Shown here: positions 45,116 to 55,329 of the stretch, piece by piece
Numbering within the stretch: the first letter of the stretch is position 1
How the letters are laid out: every line of letters starts with the position of its first letter
Origin: Nitrobacter sp. Nb-311A
GTDB taxonomy: Bacteria > Pseudomonadota > Alphaproteobacteria > Rhizobiales > Xanthobacteraceae
NCBI RefSeq assembly: GCF_000152905.1
Contig: NZ_CH672419.1
Location: 173,431 to 237,430, forward strand
Direction: 5' to 3'
DNA length: 64,000 nt
The notes under the pieces: generated by a model
Database searches by the model: none
Told to the model about the DNA's origin: nothing
The model's input: the letters and a program-made list of their open reading frames with translations, nothing else
Position numbers and translations under genes: made by a program

Positions 45116-46093
45116 TTACCACCGCACGAGAACCGAGCCCCAGGTGAAGCCGCCGCCCATCGCTTCGAGTAGAACCAGATCGCCCCTTTTGATGCGTCCG
45201 TCCGCGACCGCGACCGACAATGCCAGTGGAATTGATGCAGCGGAGGTGTTGCCGTGGCGATCGACGGTCAGCACGACTTTTTCCGGCGCGATATGCAGTT
45301 TATGGGCCGACGCATCGATGATTCGCTTATTGGCCTGATGTGGAACAAACCAGTTGATATCGTCCGCGCTCGTGCCGGACGCATCGAATGCGGCGACAAT
45401 GACGTCGGTAATCATGCCGACGGCATGCTTGAACACCTCGCGGCCTTCCATCCGGAGATAACCCACGGTCCGGGTGGAAGAAGGCCCGCCATCGACATAA
45501 AGCTTTGACTGATGACGACCGTCGGAGCGCAGATGTGTCGTCAGAATTCCGCGGTCCGAAGGCTCGCCGGGCTGCTCCTGAGCTTCCAGAATGACCGCAC
45601 CGGCGCCGTCGCCGAACAACACGCAGGTGGAGCGATCGGTCCAATCCAGAATGCGCGAAAAGGTTTCGGCGCCGATCACCAGCGCGCGCTTGAACGCGCC
45701 GGAACGAAGGAAATTATCGGCGGTGGCCAGGGCAAAGACGAACCCGGAACAGACGGCCTGAAGATCAAAGGCGGCGCCGTGGGTGATGCCGAGTCCGTTC
45801 TGAACCGCGACCGCCGTCGCCGGAAACGTATGGTCCGGCGTCGACGTCGCCAACACGATCAGGTCGATCGACTGCGCGTCGACGCCGGCATGAGCAAGCG
45901 CCGCATTCGCTGCATGGATGGCGAGATGTGACGTGAATTCCCCTTCCGCGGCAATGTGGCGCTGACGAATACCGGTGCGCTGGACGATCCACTCGTCCGA
46001 AGTATCCACTTTGGTTGCCAGCTCGGAATTCGTCAGCACCCTTTGCGGAAGATAGGAGCCGCAGCCGAGCACAACCGAACGTATCGCAGTCAA
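45116..46093 (-). CDS. fabH: 3-oxoacyl-[acyl-carrier-protein] synthase III (FabH)
   Basis: 325 residues. It condenses acetyl-CoA with malonyl-ACP to begin fatty-acid synthesis. The catalytic triad is visible: Cys in [13 protein letters not shown], His in [11 protein letters not shown] and Asn in [14 protein letters not shown]. The N-terminal [16 protein letters not shown] and TGIRQRHIA are standard. Its start overlaps the plsX stop by 4 nt (ATGA), giving the common plsX-fabH operon, with ihfA about 130 nt downstream. Confidence 0.97.
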   Translation of the reverse strand: MTAIRSVVLGCGSYLPQRVLTNSELATKVDTSDEWIVQRTGIRQRHIAAEGEFTSHLAIHAANAALAHAGVDAQSIDLIVLATSTPDHTFPATAVAVQNGLGITHGAAFDLQAVCSGFVFALATADNFLRSGAFKRALVIGAETFSRILDWTDRSTCVLFGDGAGAVILEAQEQPGEPSDRGILTTHLRSDGRHQSKLYVDGGPSSTRTVGYLRMEGREVFKHAVGMITDVIVAAFDASGTSADDINWFVPHQANKRIIDASAHKLHIAPEKVVLTVDRHGNTSAASIPLALSVAVADGRIKRGDLVLLEAMGGGFTWGSVLVRW

Positions 46094-47151
46094 GAGAGAG
46101 CCTCCTGCACTGCCGACGCCGAAGCAAGGGTGTGGCCGTGACGGTTGAGTGTTTGGTTGATCTTGGTCAGGAGATCGTATCGAACCATTTCATAGCCAAC
46201 ATCGACCGCGTAAGCAAAGCCCTCGGCATCGGTTCCACCATGGCTTTTGACGACGATACCGTTCAGCCCGAGGAACACGCCGCCGTTGGACTTCCGAGGG
46301 TCCATCTTGCCGCGCAGCGCCTGGAAGGCGCTCCGCGCAAACAGATATCCGATCCGCGACAACAGGGTGCGCGACATCGCGCTACGCAGATATTCCGCGA
46401 TCTGGCGCGCTGTTCCCTCGGCGGTCTTCAGCGCGATATTGCCGCTGAAGCCTTCGGTGACGATGACGTCGGCAGCTCCCTTGCCGATCCCGTCGCCCTC
46501 GACGAAACCTATGAATTCGAGCTGCGGCAGATTTAGCGACCGTAACAATTCTGCCGCCTCCCGGATTTCCTCGCCACCCTTGACCTCCTCAACGCCGATG
46601 TTGAGAAGGCCGACCGTCGGCCGTTCGAGATCAAACAGGACGCGCGCCATGGCGCTGCCCATGATGGCGAGAGTCACCAGGTGGCCAGCGTCTCCCCCAA
46701 TGGTCGCACCAAGATCGAGCACCACGGAATCGCCGCGTATGGTCGGCCAGACTGCTGCGATCGCGGGACGATCGATGCCGGGTAACGTCCGCAGGTTGAA
46801 CCGCGCCATCGCCATCAGTGCGCCGGTATTGCCGGCCGATACCGCAACGTCGGCCTCTCCCTTCTTCACCGCATCGATCGCAAGCCACATCGACGAGGTC
46901 TTGCGGCCTCGCCGCAGCGCCTGGCTCGGCTTGTCGTCCATGCTGACGGCAACGTCGGTGTGGATGATGCGGGATACAGCCTTCATAGCTGGATGGGCGG
47001 CGAGCTGCGCTTCGATCAGAGCGCCGTTGCCATAAAGCAGAAACTCGGTATCGGGATGACGGTTGAGTGAAATCGCGGCTCCGGGAATGACCACTGATGC
47101 GCCGATATCGCCACCCATGGCGTCAAGCGCGATTCGAACCTTCTGCGGCAT
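46090..47151 (-). CDS. plsX: phosphate acyltransferase PlsX
   Basis: 353 residues from [25 protein letters not shown]. It makes acyl-phosphate from acyl-ACP for phospholipid synthesis at the membrane surface. Family blocks: [58 protein letters not shown] and [18 protein letters not shown]. An in-frame GTG/ATG 16 codons upstream is unlikely. It is coupled to fabH by overlap; the DUF177 gene lies 243 nt upstream. Confidence 0.97.
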   Translation of the reverse strand: MPQKVRIALDAMGGDIGASVVIPGAAISLNRHPDTEFLLYGNGALIEAQLAAHPAMKAVSRIIHTDVAVSMDDKPSQALRRGRKTSSMWLAIDAVKKGEADVAVSAGNTGALMAMARFNLRTLPGIDRPAIAAVWPTIRGDSVVLDLGATIGGDAGHLVTLAIMGSAMARVLFDLERPTVGLLNIGVEEVKGGEEIREAAELLRSLNLPQLEFIGFVEGDGIGKGAADVIVTEGFSGNIALKTAEGTARQIAEYLRSAMSRTLLSRIGYLFARSAFQALRGKMDPRKSNGGVFLGLNGIVVKSHGGTDAEGFAYAVDVGYEMVRYDLLTKINQTLNRHGHTLASASAVQEALS

Positions 47152-47394
47152 AGAAGTCCCGGAAACCTTGATCTTTTCAAGCCTGAAGCGCGCGGCCAAA
47201 CATGGAGAATGGTAGAGCGTGGCACTTTATCCACGCGGCCGCGACAATAACGTGTCCCCGCCTTGATACAATATCCGAAACCCCCGCTTTCTGCAGTTTT
47301 GCAAGGAATAGCAGGATGCCACAAATCGAACAAAGCTATTTACTTTCAATGCCATTGATTCGATTTTCTATAAACTACATCCAGAGTTCGGCCC

Positions 47395-47988
47395 TTAACC
47401 GCCTGCGGGTTTCTTCTTGTTTGGCGGGCCCGGCCGGATTTTCAAGTCCTTTAGCGCGGCAAAGGGACGATCCTCGGGATCCACCCCGCCTGCGGGCGCG
47501 ACAAAAACGGCATCGGGTTTCCGCGGATACGGATCGATTCCCAGAAACAAGATGTCGGTCGCCAGGCGTCCGAGGTCAATGACGCCATTGATGATGGGTT
47601 CGGGAGGATCCGGGATTTCTCCGCCGATACCGTCGTCATCGTTGACAGGCGCGGCGAACTCGCGAACCCGGCCTTCCGGCACAAAGATCAGGTCAATGTC
47701 CTCGACGATATCGTTCTCGATCGGATCGAGGGACACCACACAGGTCTGTCCTACACGCGCCGAGACCCTGCCCCGCACGTGCACGCTGTCGTCGCGCCCC
47801 GGTGTCAGATCGAATGAAGCCCGGGCGAACGAGATGCCGCGCAAGCCGGCGATCTTCGCCAACGCCATGAGCACGCTCTCATCGGCCTCGATATCGCGAT
47901 GAAGGCCGGCTTCCGGAATCTGCGCGACCGTGGCCCGCGAGCTCCAGGGACTTAAAACGGTGTTCGACCTGTTGTCGTTGACAGTCAT
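47395..47988 (-). CDS. DUF177 (YceD-like) protein
   Basis: 197 residues. DUF177 hallmarks are visible: HVRGRVSARVGQTCVVSLDPIENDIVEDIDLIFVP, with the single conserved Cys, and the C-terminal LGRLATDILFLGIDPYPRKPDAVF. The family is conserved just upstream of plsX (often with rpmF) and is linked to 23S rRNA/ribosome or lipid metabolism, without settled function. It lies 9 nt after the cytochrome-c chaperone gene, a typical alphaproteobacterial arrangement. Confidence 0.88.
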   Translation of the reverse strand: MTVNDNRSNTVLSPWSSRATVAQIPEAGLHRDIEADESVLMALAKIAGLRGISFARASFDLTPGRDDSVHVRGRVSARVGQTCVVSLDPIENDIVEDIDLIFVPEGRVREFAAPVNDDDGIGGEIPDPPEPIINGVIDLGRLATDILFLGIDPYPRKPDAVFVAPAGGVDPEDRPFAALKDLKIRPGPPNKKKPAGG

Positions 47989-47997
47989 GCCTGCTCT

Positions 47998-48540
47998 TCA
48001 CTCCCGTTGCGCGAGATCCGGAAAACGCAAACCTTCCGTGGTCAGCGTAGCGCAATCACCACGAGCGAGCGCGGCGATCGCGTCCGCCGTATAGGCGGCA
48101 AGCCGTCGCGCGCTGTCGATGTTCCCTCCACTATAGATATTCTTGTCGAGCGCCCGCGCCAGCGGCTCGAGGCCCTCGACCAGGGCCCGATCGTAGGCGG
48201 CCGAACGACCGTAAAAGGCTTCTCCAAACGCCTGCATGCGCTTCGGAACGCTGAGATCGCCGACACCCATCTCACGCAGGTTGGCGTCCATGTCGCTGCA
48301 GAAGTGATCAAACAGAGCCTGCGCAACAGCGTCGTCAGGCCCCGATCTTAGTTGCCGAAGCACCATCCACAGATGCAGCAGAACCATATCGAAGCGGCCA
48401 TTCACCGAGTCCGGCACTCCGTACGCCTGATAAAACGCAGGCTCTCGCGCTTGCGCCACGATCGTGCCATAGATCGCTTCAATGGTGCGGCGCGACGGAG
48501 CGGGGGGCTGTTTTTTGAAGCGATTGAACGGCCAGCGCAT
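47998..48540 (-). CDS. ubiquinol-cytochrome c chaperone family protein
   Basis: 180 residues from MRWPFNRFKKQP (the frame is open 23 codons further). The CBP3/UQCC1-type domain: IVAQAREPAFYQAYGVPDSVNGRFDMVLLHLWMVLRQL, LFDHFCSDMDANLREMGVGDLSVPKRMQAFGEAFYGR. The mitochondrial homologue helps cytochrome b assembly of the bc1 complex. It is divergent from bamE with about 110 nt between starts, and shares an operon with DUF177. Confidence 0.9.
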   Translation of the reverse strand: MRWPFNRFKKQPPAPSRRTIEAIYGTIVAQAREPAFYQAYGVPDSVNGRFDMVLLHLWMVLRQLRSGPDDAVAQALFDHFCSDMDANLREMGVGDLSVPKRMQAFGEAFYGRSAAYDRALVEGLEPLARALDKNIYSGGNIDSARRLAAYTADAIAALARGDCATLTTEGLRFPDLAQRE

Positions 48541-48647
48541 GTGGGTACCGAAAGAGAGCCCGCAGGGGATTCCGTTATTGCAATCGGGGACCGTTGCCGG
48601 GTACGTCAACCGCGCGCGCGATGCAAGAGGATAGGGTCATCCCGGAA

Positions 48648-49121
48648 ATGACAGTATCGGTCCCGAAGAAGGCAAACGGAAGCGCCGCAACGCGACGGCA
48701 TGGTCTGCGCGCGACGCTCGCCGCCACGCTGGTGTGTGCGGCCATGGCCGGCTGCACCGGCGAGACCTTCCAGAAGGGCTACATCCTGCCCCCCGGCGCT
48801 CTCGAGCAAATCCAGATCGGCGCAAGCCAGGATCAGGTGCTGATCGTGATGGGTACCCCTTCCACGGTCGCGACGTTGAACGGCGAGGTCTTTTATTACA
48901 TCTCGCAGCGCGCGGAGCGGAAGGTCTCCTTCATGCCACAGAAGGTCATCGATCAGCGTGTGATCGCGGTCTATTTCGACAAGAACCGCCAGGTGACCCG
49001 GCTCGCCAACTACGGACTGAAGGACGGCAAGATTTTCGATTTCATCAGCCGCACCACGCCGACATCAGGTCAGGAGATCAGCTATCTCCAGCCGCTGTTC
49101 AAGCTGCTGAGCGCGAAGTAA
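48648..49121 (+). CDS. bamE: outer membrane protein assembly factor BamE
   Basis: 157 residues. A signal peptide ends at the lipobox AMAGC, giving an outer-membrane lipoprotein of the Bam complex, which inserts beta-barrels. The SmpA/OmlA fold: GYILPPGALEQIQIGASQDQVLIVMGTPSTVATLNGEVFYYISQRAE, then VIAVYFDKNRQVTRLANYGLKDG. Two further in-frame starts lie upstream (48594, 48621), but the signal peptide fits 48648. The stop is followed at once by a transposase remnant. Confidence 0.92.
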   Translation: MTVSVPKKANGSAATRRHGLRATLAATLVCAAMAGCTGETFQKGYILPPGALEQIQIGASQDQVLIVMGTPSTVATLNGEVFYYISQRAERKVSFMPQKVIDQRVIAVYFDKNRQVTRLANYGLKDGKIFDFISRTTPTSGQEISYLQPLFKLLSAK

Positions 49122-49318
49122 AGCTACGGTTTATCTCCGCCCCCTCGCCCGACCTGAACCCCATCGAACAGTTCTTCGCCAAGCTCAAGCATTGGCTGCG
49201 CAAGGCCGCAAGCCGCGCCACAGACGCTCTCGAAAAGGCGACCAGCCACATCCTCGCTACCCTCACAGCAAACGAATGTTCAAATGACTTTGCCAACGCC
49301 GGATATGACCAAGCTTAA
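49122..49318 (+). pseudogene. IS630-family transposase C-terminal remnant
   Basis: Open frame without its own start encoding APSPDLNPIEQFFAKLKHWLRKAA, the signature end of IS630-family transposases (the SPDLNPIE box carries the catalytic Glu), then ATLTANECSNDFANAGYDQA and stop. The first two thirds of the gene are absent, and the fragment abuts the bamE stop. A decayed insertion; it is not functional. Confidence 0.88.
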
Positions 49319-49429
49319 TCTCATCCCGCGCCAGGGAGACCTGTGTGCGGAAGGATGTAGAGCGTTGATTTAAGAATTATCGGCAAACAACTTTGTGCGT
49401 GATTTCGCGAACCGGTACCCATCCCCGGC

Positions 49430-49566
49430 TCAAGCCCGAGGATATGCTTCGCTCGAAAACACTTTAGAGCCCTTCCGCTTCTGATAGAATCAGAAGCCGG
49501 CTCTATGATTTTGTTTTGTCGCGTTTTCTTCACGCGAACCGGTATCCACTTCGCTCGAAAACGCTC
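49430..49566. repeat. Dispersed intergenic repeat
   Basis: Contains TAGAGC...GCTCTA-type ends, a hairpin CTTCTGATAGAATCAGAAG (about 49478-49496) and the block CGCGTTTTCTTCACGCGAACCGGTATCCACTTCGCTCGAAAACGCTCTA, which recurs in shortened forms at about 49986-50036, at 23.5 kb and at 61.5 kb. Non-coding; probably a rhizobial mosaic-type repeat. Confidence 0.65.
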
Positions 49567-49958
49567 TAACGTCGGAGACCCTCGCCATCTGCCTTGGAAT
49601 CGACCGGCGAATCGAGCAGCTCAAGCACGGTCTCGGGCGGACGGCATATACGCGCACCCTTTGGCGTTTCCACGATCGGGCGCTGAATCAGGAGCGGGTG
49701 CGCCACCATGAAATCCAGAAGTTGGTCATCGGTCCATTTGAGATTGCTAAGATCGAGATCGGCGTAAGGCGTACCCTTCTCCCGCAACAGCCCGCGTATG
49801 GGGACACTCATAGCATTCGCAAGCGCGCGAAGCCGCGCACGATCCGGCGGGTGCTTGAGATATTCGACAATCTTCGGCTCCTCGCCGCTCTGCCGGATCA
49901 TCGCCAGCGTATTGCGGGAGGTGCTGCAAGAGGGGTTGTGATAGATGGTCACGGTCAT
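49566..49958 (-). CDS. arsC: arsenate reductase (glutaredoxin-dependent) ArsC
   Basis: 130 residues from MTVTIYHNPSCSTSRNTLAMIRQSGEEP. Reduces arsenate to arsenite using glutathione/glutaredoxin. The catalytic Cys is in NPSCSTSRN, with the substrate arginines in RGLLREKGTPY, LIQRPIVETPKGARICRPPE as in E. coli ArsC. The frame is open 22 codons upstream but begins to resemble the family only here. No arsB/arsR is adjacent, so it may be a solitary housekeeping copy. Confidence 0.9.
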   Translation of the reverse strand: MTVTIYHNPSCSTSRNTLAMIRQSGEEPKIVEYLKHPPDRARLRALANAMSVPIRGLLREKGTPYADLDLSNLKWTDDQLLDFMVAHPLLIQRPIVETPKGARICRPPETVLELLDSPVDSKADGEGLRR

Positions 49959-49980
49959 GGTCGGCATCCGCTCAGATGTC

Positions 49981-50040
49981 TGGAGTCGTTTTGACGCATT
50001 TTCTTCACGTGAACCGGAATCCACTCACTCGAAACGCTAT
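49981..50040. repeat. Dispersed intergenic repeat, short copy
   Basis: GTTTTGACGCATTTTCTTCACGTGAACCGGAATCCACTCACTCGAAACGCTAT-like segment related to the 49430-49566 block, lying between arsC and parC. Non-coding. It differs from the other copies by several substitutions. Confidence 0.6.
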
Positions 50041-50050
50041 ATCCGCGGTG

Positions 50051-52300
50051 TCATATGGTTCGGCCGAATTTGTTCGACTTCGGCAGGCCGTGCGCGAGGC
50101 GTCCGGCGTCGGCGCGGTTGCCGCGCCAGTCCGACAAATCCTTCCAGCTCAAGCCCTGCTCGCGGCCCGCGGAATCCCTCCACGTCAATCCGGTCTTCGA
50201 ATCGAACACGGCGACGTCGGACAGGCCGGCGTCCCTGTACTTCTGCAGCCGCACACCACGGCCTCGCGCCATCTCCGGCACCTGATCCAGCGGGAATATC
50301 ACCATTTTGTGGTTGGTGCCGATGACGGCAACCTGATCGCCCGCGACCGTCGTGATCGCTTTCGCTTCGTTCGGCATTTCGACACTAAGAACCTGCTTGC
50401 CTTTGCGCGTGGTGCCGACGCAATCGTCCTCGTTGACGACGAACCCCTGCCCCTCGTGGCTCGCGATCAGGAACTTACGGCCGCCGGTGTTGACGAATAG
50501 CGACACGATCGCCGCATCCTGTTCCAGATCGATGAACAGGCGGATCGGCTCGCCATGACCGCGTCCACCCGGCAGCTTCGCAACGTCGAGCGAATAGAAC
50601 TTGCCGTTGGTGGCGAACAGCAGCAGCTTCGACGTGGTTTCGGCGAGGAACGCAAAGCCGAGCTTGTCGTCGGTCTTGAAGGACAGGTTCGATAGATCCT
50701 CGACGTGACCTTTCAGCGTCCGCACCCAGCCCTTGTCGGACACAACGACCGTGACCGGCTCGCGCTCGACCAGCGATTCTTCCAGCGCGGCAAGATCGTG
50801 CTCGGGCGCGTCCGCAAAGACGGTACGGCGCTTGCCGAGCGGCGTCTTGGGGCCGAACATGTCGCGCACGTTGCGTACCTGCTCGCCGACCTTTTCCCAT
50901 TGCCTGGCTTCGGAGCCCAGAACGGCATTGATGCCCTTCAGTTCCGCCCGCAGGTTCTTGTCCTCGGTGCGGATCTCCATTTCCTCAAGCTTGCGCAAGC
51001 TACGCAGCCGCATGTTGAGGATCGCATCCGCCTGGACCTCCGTCAGCTTGAACGCTTTTATCAAGGCTGGCTTCGGCTCGTCTTCGGTGCGGATGATTTT
51101 GATGACCTTATCGATGTTCAAATACGCGATCAGGTAGCCGCCGAGCACTTCCAGCCGGTGCTCGATCTGCGCCTTGCGGTGCGCGGAGCGGCGCAGCAGC
51201 ACGTCGCGCAGATGATCGAGCCATTCGCGAAGACACTCGGCAAGGCCGACGACCTTCGGAATCCTGCCCTTGATCAGGACGTTGAGATTGAGCGAAATGC
51301 GGCTTTCAAGCTCCGTTAGCTTGAATAGCGATTCCATCACCAGCTCGGGATCGACGTTGCGCGACTTCGGCTCGATGACGACGCGGATGTCTTCGGCTGA
51401 CTCGTCCCTGATGTCGCCGACCAGCGGCAGCTTTTTGTCGTTGAGCAGTTCGGCGATCTTCTCGATCAGCCGCGACTTCTGCACCAACCACGGAATCTGG
51501 GTGACCACGATCACCCATGTGCCACGCGCGCCGTCCTCACGGTGCCACTTGGCGCGGGTACGGAAAGCGCCGCGCCCGGTCGTGTAGGCATCAGCGATAC
51601 TCTCTTTGGAATCGATGATGATGCCGCCGGTCGGGAAGTCCGGTCCTTTGACCCATTTCAGCAACGCCTTCGGCTTCGCATCCGGCTTGTCGATCAGATG
51701 CAGCGCGGCGTCGCACAGTTCGGCGGCGTTGTGCGGAGGGATCGCGGTCGCCATTCCAACCGCGATACCCTGCGCGCCGTTGGCGAGCAGGTTCGGAAAG
51801 CCGCCGGGCAGCACCACCGGCTCGCGACTCTGGCCGTCATAGTTGGGGCGGAACTCGACAGCGTCCTCGTCGATGCCGTCGAGCAGCAGCCGCGCCACAT
51901 CGGTCATGCGCGCTTCGGTGTAACGGTAAGCCGCCGGATTATCGCCGTCGATGTTGCCGAAGTTACCCTGACCGTCCACCAGCGGATATCGCGAGGCGAA
52001 ATCCTGCGCCAGCCGCACCATGGCGTCGTAGATCGCCTGATCGCCATGAGGATGGAACGAGCCCATCACGTCACCGACGATCTTGGCGGACTTCTTGAAG
52101 GCCGAACCGGGATCGAGCCGCAGCAACCGCATCCCGTAGAGGATACGCCGGTGCACGGGTTTCAAGCCGTCCCGCGCATCCGGCAGAGCGCGGTGCATGA
52201 TGGTGGACAGGGCGTAGGCGAGATAACGCTCTTCGAGCGCCTCCCGAAGCTGCACCTCGTGAATTTCGGCCGGCTCAGCCGGAATCAATCTCTTTCCCAT
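50051..52300 (-). CDS. parC: DNA topoisomerase IV subunit A
   Basis: 749 residues; decatenates daughter chromosomes with ParE. The winged-helix active site is complete: [41 protein letters not shown] and the tyrosine in [14 protein letters not shown]. The coiled-coil and C-terminal beta-pinwheel region ([28 protein letters not shown]) follow. The length and lack of the gyrase GyrA box (QRRGGKG) separate it from GyrA. A single gene with recO about 90 nt upstream. Confidence 0.95.
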   Translation of the reverse strand: MGKRLIPAEPAEIHEVQLREALEERYLAYALSTIMHRALPDARDGLKPVHRRILYGMRLLRLDPGSAFKKSAKIVGDVMGSFHPHGDQAIYDAMVRLAQDFASRYPLVDGQGNFGNIDGDNPAAYRYTEARMTDVARLLLDGIDEDAVEFRPNYDGQSREPVVLPGGFPNLLANGAQGIAVGMATAIPPHNAAELCDAALHLIDKPDAKPKALLKWVKGPDFPTGGIIIDSKESIADAYTTGRGAFRTRAKWHREDGARGTWVIVVTQIPWLVQKSRLIEKIAELLNDKKLPLVGDIRDESAEDIRVVIEPKSRNVDPELVMESLFKLTELESRISLNLNVLIKGRIPKVVGLAECLREWLDHLRDVLLRRSAHRKAQIEHRLEVLGGYLIAYLNIDKVIKIIRTEDEPKPALIKAFKLTEVQADAILNMRLRSLRKLEEMEIRTEDKNLRAELKGINAVLGSEARQWEKVGEQVRNVRDMFGPKTPLGKRRTVFADAPEHDLAALEESLVEREPVTVVVSDKGWVRTLKGHVEDLSNLSFKTDDKLGFAFLAETTSKLLLFATNGKFYSLDVAKLPGGRGHGEPIRLFIDLEQDAAIVSLFVNTGGRKFLIASHEGQGFVVNEDDCVGTTRKGKQVLSVEMPNEAKAITTVAGDQVAVIGTNHKMVIFPLDQVPEMARGRGVRLQKYRDAGLSDVAVFDSKTGLTWRDSAGREQGLSWKDLSDWRGNRADAGRLAHGLPKSNKFGRTI

Positions 52301-52393
52301 GAGGACGGGTTAACGCCTGCCGTGTGCGCCGACAAGGCGTGAATGACCTCTCATGTGGAGGGAGGGTTCAAACTCAGCGCCGCGATCGTTCAG

Positions 52394-53176
52394 CTATCCG
52401 GACGCCCTGTCTTCGCCAGCCATGGCGCACTCCGGAATTGCCGCTGCCCGCTTTCGCACCACCGCATTGATAAACCCGGCGCGAGCGTCGGAGTGGCCCT
52501 GCCCGCGCGGCTCCAGCACATGGCGGAGCAGGAAGCGCCCGGTCAGTTCGAACCCATCCAGCAGGTCTTGTTCCGAGCAGCCGTTTTGCTCGTCATGGGA
52601 AGCGCGCAGAAACGGGGGCAGCGGCAACAGCCGATCGCGCCAGGGCTCGCCGGCCTGCCGAGACACCGCCCCGCCCGATTTCGGGGAAACGTAGATGAGG
52701 TCGCCGGTGACGCCGGTGGCCGCACAGGCCGACAGATCGAGGCCGAAACCAAGTTCAGACAGCATCGCCAACTCGAACCGGATCAGATGGATCGCCGCCC
52801 CGCCCGCATGATCAAAATCGTCAAGCGTCCGTTCCAGCATCGTAAAAATGCCTTCATGCGGGTCGCGCTCGGGCAACAGGCGCGCCAGCGCCGCCAGATG
52901 GGTCACGCCATAGGTCGCATGTGACGAGGCGAGAAGGCTTGCCGCGCGCATCCGCGTTCCTTCCAGCGCATAGGCGCCGAGGTGCTCGTCGAGCCGCGCC
53001 CGCCACAACGCGTTGACTGAATTTCCGGGTTGTAACAGCGGACGCATCCGTGATCCGGCCCCGCCACGCACAAGGCCGAGATGACGCCCATGATCGCGGG
53101 TCAACAGTTCGACGATGGCCGAGGACTCGCCATGCCGCCGCACCCCAAGCACGATGCCATCGTCAATCCATTCCAT
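52394..53176 (-). CDS. recO: DNA repair protein RecO
   Basis: 260 residues. It loads RecA at gaps with RecR/RecF. The N-terminal OB fold reads [69 protein letters not shown], and the helical C-terminal domain includes [22 protein letters not shown], the residual zinc-site region with only one typical Cys. Placed downstream of era and the small membrane gene, as in many alphaproteobacteria. Confidence 0.95.
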   Translation of the reverse strand: MEWIDDGIVLGVRRHGESSAIVELLTRDHGRHLGLVRGGAGSRMRPLLQPGNSVNALWRARLDEHLGAYALEGTRMRAASLLASSHATYGVTHLAALARLLPERDPHEGIFTMLERTLDDFDHAGGAAIHLIRFELAMLSELGFGLDLSACAATGVTGDLIYVSPKSGGAVSRQAGEPWRDRLLPLPPFLRASHDEQNGCSEQDLLDGFELTGRFLLRHVLEPRGQGHSDARAGFINAVVRKRAAAIPECAMAGEDRASG

Positions 53177-53235
53177 CGCGCCAGTCTACGGTATCGTTCC
53201 TTGTCGCAGCAATCCGATCGCGCCGGATTGCCGCG

Positions 53236-53607
53236 TCATTCGAACCAGTCTTCCGCGTCATCGGAGAATGAAAAATATAGTCCGGCTCCGGCCAAACTGG
53301 TGGAAAGCAGGTCGACCGACACCGCCAGAGTCAGTCCACTGCTCAGGGAGCCGAGCAGCGAAAGCACCGAAAGCGCAAGCGCAACGACCAGCGCCCACCG
53401 CGCCCAATTCTTTCGTTGCCGTGCCGCAAGCCACACCAGAACCAGAAAAAACATGAACACGATAACGACGAACGTATCGGCGCTCACCGCGGCCGCCTGG
53501 TCGACCTCGGCCGACGGGCGCGCGATGAACGCAGCCGACAACGTATCGATCAGGAGCGAAAGGTACAGCAGGACTTCAAACCGCAGCACATCTCTCGGGA
53601 TCGTCAT
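53236..53607 (-). CDS. Hypothetical inner-membrane protein between era and recO
   Basis: 123 residues from MTIPRDVLRFEVLLYLSLLIDTLSAAF. Three to four hydrophobic segments (FVVIVFMFFLVLVWLAA, WALVVALALSVLSLLGSL, TLAVSVDLLSTSLAGAGLYFSF) and an acidic end (SDDAEDWFE). The frame is open 26 codons upstream inside the end of era. No family recognised; it shares the era operon by position, 13 nt after the era stop. Confidence 0.7.
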   Translation of the reverse strand: MTIPRDVLRFEVLLYLSLLIDTLSAAFIARPSAEVDQAAAVSADTFVVIVFMFFLVLVWLAARQRKNWARWALVVALALSVLSLLGSLSSGLTLAVSVDLLSTSLAGAGLYFSFSDDAEDWFE

Positions 53608-53620
53608 TTCGTACCCCGGC

Positions 53621-54532
53621 CTATTCCTTGGGAAACTCCAGTCCCATTTCTCGATAACGGTTCGGATCGTCGCCCCACTTCTCACGTACCTTCACGAACA
53701 GGAACAAGTGCACCGGCTGACCGATGATCTCACCGATCTCCCTGCGAGAATCGGCGCCGATCGCCTTTATCGTCGCACCGCTCTTTCCCAGAACGATCTT
53801 ACGCTGACTGTCGCGTTCGACAAAGATGGTCTGCTCGATACGAACCGACTTGTCGTTGCGTTCGGTCCAGGTGTCGGTCTCCACGGTGGATTGGTACGGC
53901 AGTTCCTGATGCAGATGGCGGTAAATTTTCTCGCGTGTAATTTCGGCAGCGAGATGACGCAGCGGCGCGTCCGACATCTGGTCTTCCGGATAGTGAAACG
54001 GCCCTTCCGGCACGCGTCCGGCCAGCGAGCGACGCAGATCATCGACGCCATCGCCGGACAACGCCGACACCATGAACGTGTCCTCGAACGAGAGACGTTC
54101 ATTGGCCGCGCCGGCCAGCGCCAGCAGCTTTTCGCGGGGGACGAGGTCGATCTTGTTCAGCACCAGAATTTTCGGATGCGCCACGGCGGCGAGCTTTGTC
54201 AGGATGGCATCGGCCTCGTCATCAATGCCTGCGCGTGCGTCGAGAAGCACGCAGACGAGATCGGCGTCGTGGGCACCGCTCCATGCGGTCGAAACCATGG
54301 CGCGATCGAGCCGCCGTTTCGGAACGAAGATGCCGGGGGTATCGACCAGAATGATCTGGGCATTGTTCTCGACAACGATGCCGCGGATCAGCGCACGGGT
54401 GGTCTGCACCTTGCGCGAAACGATGGTGACCTTCGAGCCGACCAGCGCGTTCACCAAGGTCGATTTGCCGACATTCGGCGCCCCGATCAACGCGACGAAA
54501 CCGCATCGCGCAGTCGGTCCACTCTGGCTCAC
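53621..54532 (-). CDS. era: GTPase Era
   Basis: 303 residues. It helps 16S rRNA maturation and 30S assembly. G motifs are all present: GAPNVGKSTLVN (G1), DTPG in ILVDTPGIF (G3), NKID in ILVLNKIDLV (G4) and SALSGDG (G5). The C-terminal KH domain has VIFVERDSQRKIVLGKSGATIKAIGADSRREI-like sequence. It overlaps the rnc stop by 4 nt (ATGA), forming the lepB-rnc-era operon. Confidence 0.97.
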   Translation of the reverse strand: MSQSGPTARCGFVALIGAPNVGKSTLVNALVGSKVTIVSRKVQTTRALIRGIVVENNAQIILVDTPGIFVPKRRLDRAMVSTAWSGAHDADLVCVLLDARAGIDDEADAILTKLAAVAHPKILVLNKIDLVPREKLLALAGAANERLSFEDTFMVSALSGDGVDDLRRSLAGRVPEGPFHYPEDQMSDAPLRHLAAEITREKIYRHLHQELPYQSTVETDTWTERNDKSVRIEQTIFVERDSQRKIVLGKSGATIKAIGADSRREIGEIIGQPVHLFLFVKVREKWGDDPNRYREMGLEFPKE

Positions 54533-55329
54533 TTGACACCTTCACGAGCGATCATCGCGGATGCCGCAGCCTTCTCCGCCGCACGCTTACTGCCGCCGAT
54601 ACCTTCCGAGACCTCCAGCCCCGGCAATTCCACCGCAACGCGGAAGCGCGGATCGTGATGCGGCCCGGTGCGCTCCACTTCGCGGTAAACCGGCGTCGGC
54701 AGCCCTTTGCCCTGCGCCCACTCCTGCAGCACGGTCTTGGGATCGCGCAGCGGCCGCACCGGCTTGCGCATCCGCTCGAGCCAATTGCGTTCGACGAAGG
54801 CAGCGGCCACCGCATAGCCACCATCGAGATAGACCGCACCAATAACCGCCTCGCAGATATCGCCGAGCACGGACCGGCGCAGCCGAGCCCCGGCGCCAGC
54901 ACCGACCGCGCCGAGTTTGACGCCCTCTTGCAGATCGAGCGATCTGGCGACGTCGATACATGTCTCCTTGCGCACGAGATCGGCCAGGCGCTTCGACAAT
55001 TCGCCCTCGTCTGCCTGGGGAAAGGCACGGTAGAGCATGTCGGAGATCACCAGACCGAGCACGTGATCGCCGAGGAATTCGAGACGCTGGTAACTATCGC
55101 TACGTCCGCGCGATGACTTCAGCGCCGAGACGTGGGTAAAAGCCGTTGTGAGCAGCGAGATATCAGCGAACTTATGGCCCAACCGCTGCTCGATCGCGGC
55201 CATGATGGCCTTGGTGCTGGTCCGGGCTCGCTTCTTCTTCGGGGCAAACGCCATCGGCTCCGTGCCGGATGGCACAGCTACGTCGTCGGAGGTCGGAACT
55301 GGCTTAATGTCAGCCGATTCGTTGATCAT
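54529..55329 (-). CDS. rnc: ribonuclease III
   Basis: 266 residues from MINESADIKPVP; 17 upstream codons are open. It cuts double-stranded RNA in rRNA maturation. The signature YQRLEFLGDHVLGLVISD differs from the usual ERLEFLGDSVL by Gln and His, while the metal ligands (E and D of LEFLGD; D and E of LGDICEAVIGAVYLDGG) are kept. A C-terminal dsRNA-binding domain (PKTVLQEWAQGKGLP... GGSKRAAEKAAASAMI) follows. Coupled by ATGA to both lepB and era. Confidence 0.96.
   Translation of the reverse strand: MINESADIKPVPTSDDVAVPSGTEPMAFAPKKKRARTSTKAIMAAIEQRLGHKFADISLLTTAFTHVSALKSSRGRSDSYQRLEFLGDHVLGLVISDMLYRAFPQADEGELSKRLADLVRKETCIDVARSLDLQEGVKLGAVGAGAGARLRRSVLGDICEAVIGAVYLDGGYAVAAAFVERNWLERMRKPVRPLRDPKTVLQEWAQGKGLPTPVYREVERTGPHHDPRFRVAVELPGLEVSEGIGGSKRAAEKAAASAMIAREGVK

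Noticed and set aside
53081..54658. 525-codon plus-strand frame.
   Set aside because: Runs antisense across recO, a membrane gene and era, all of which are clear on the other strand.
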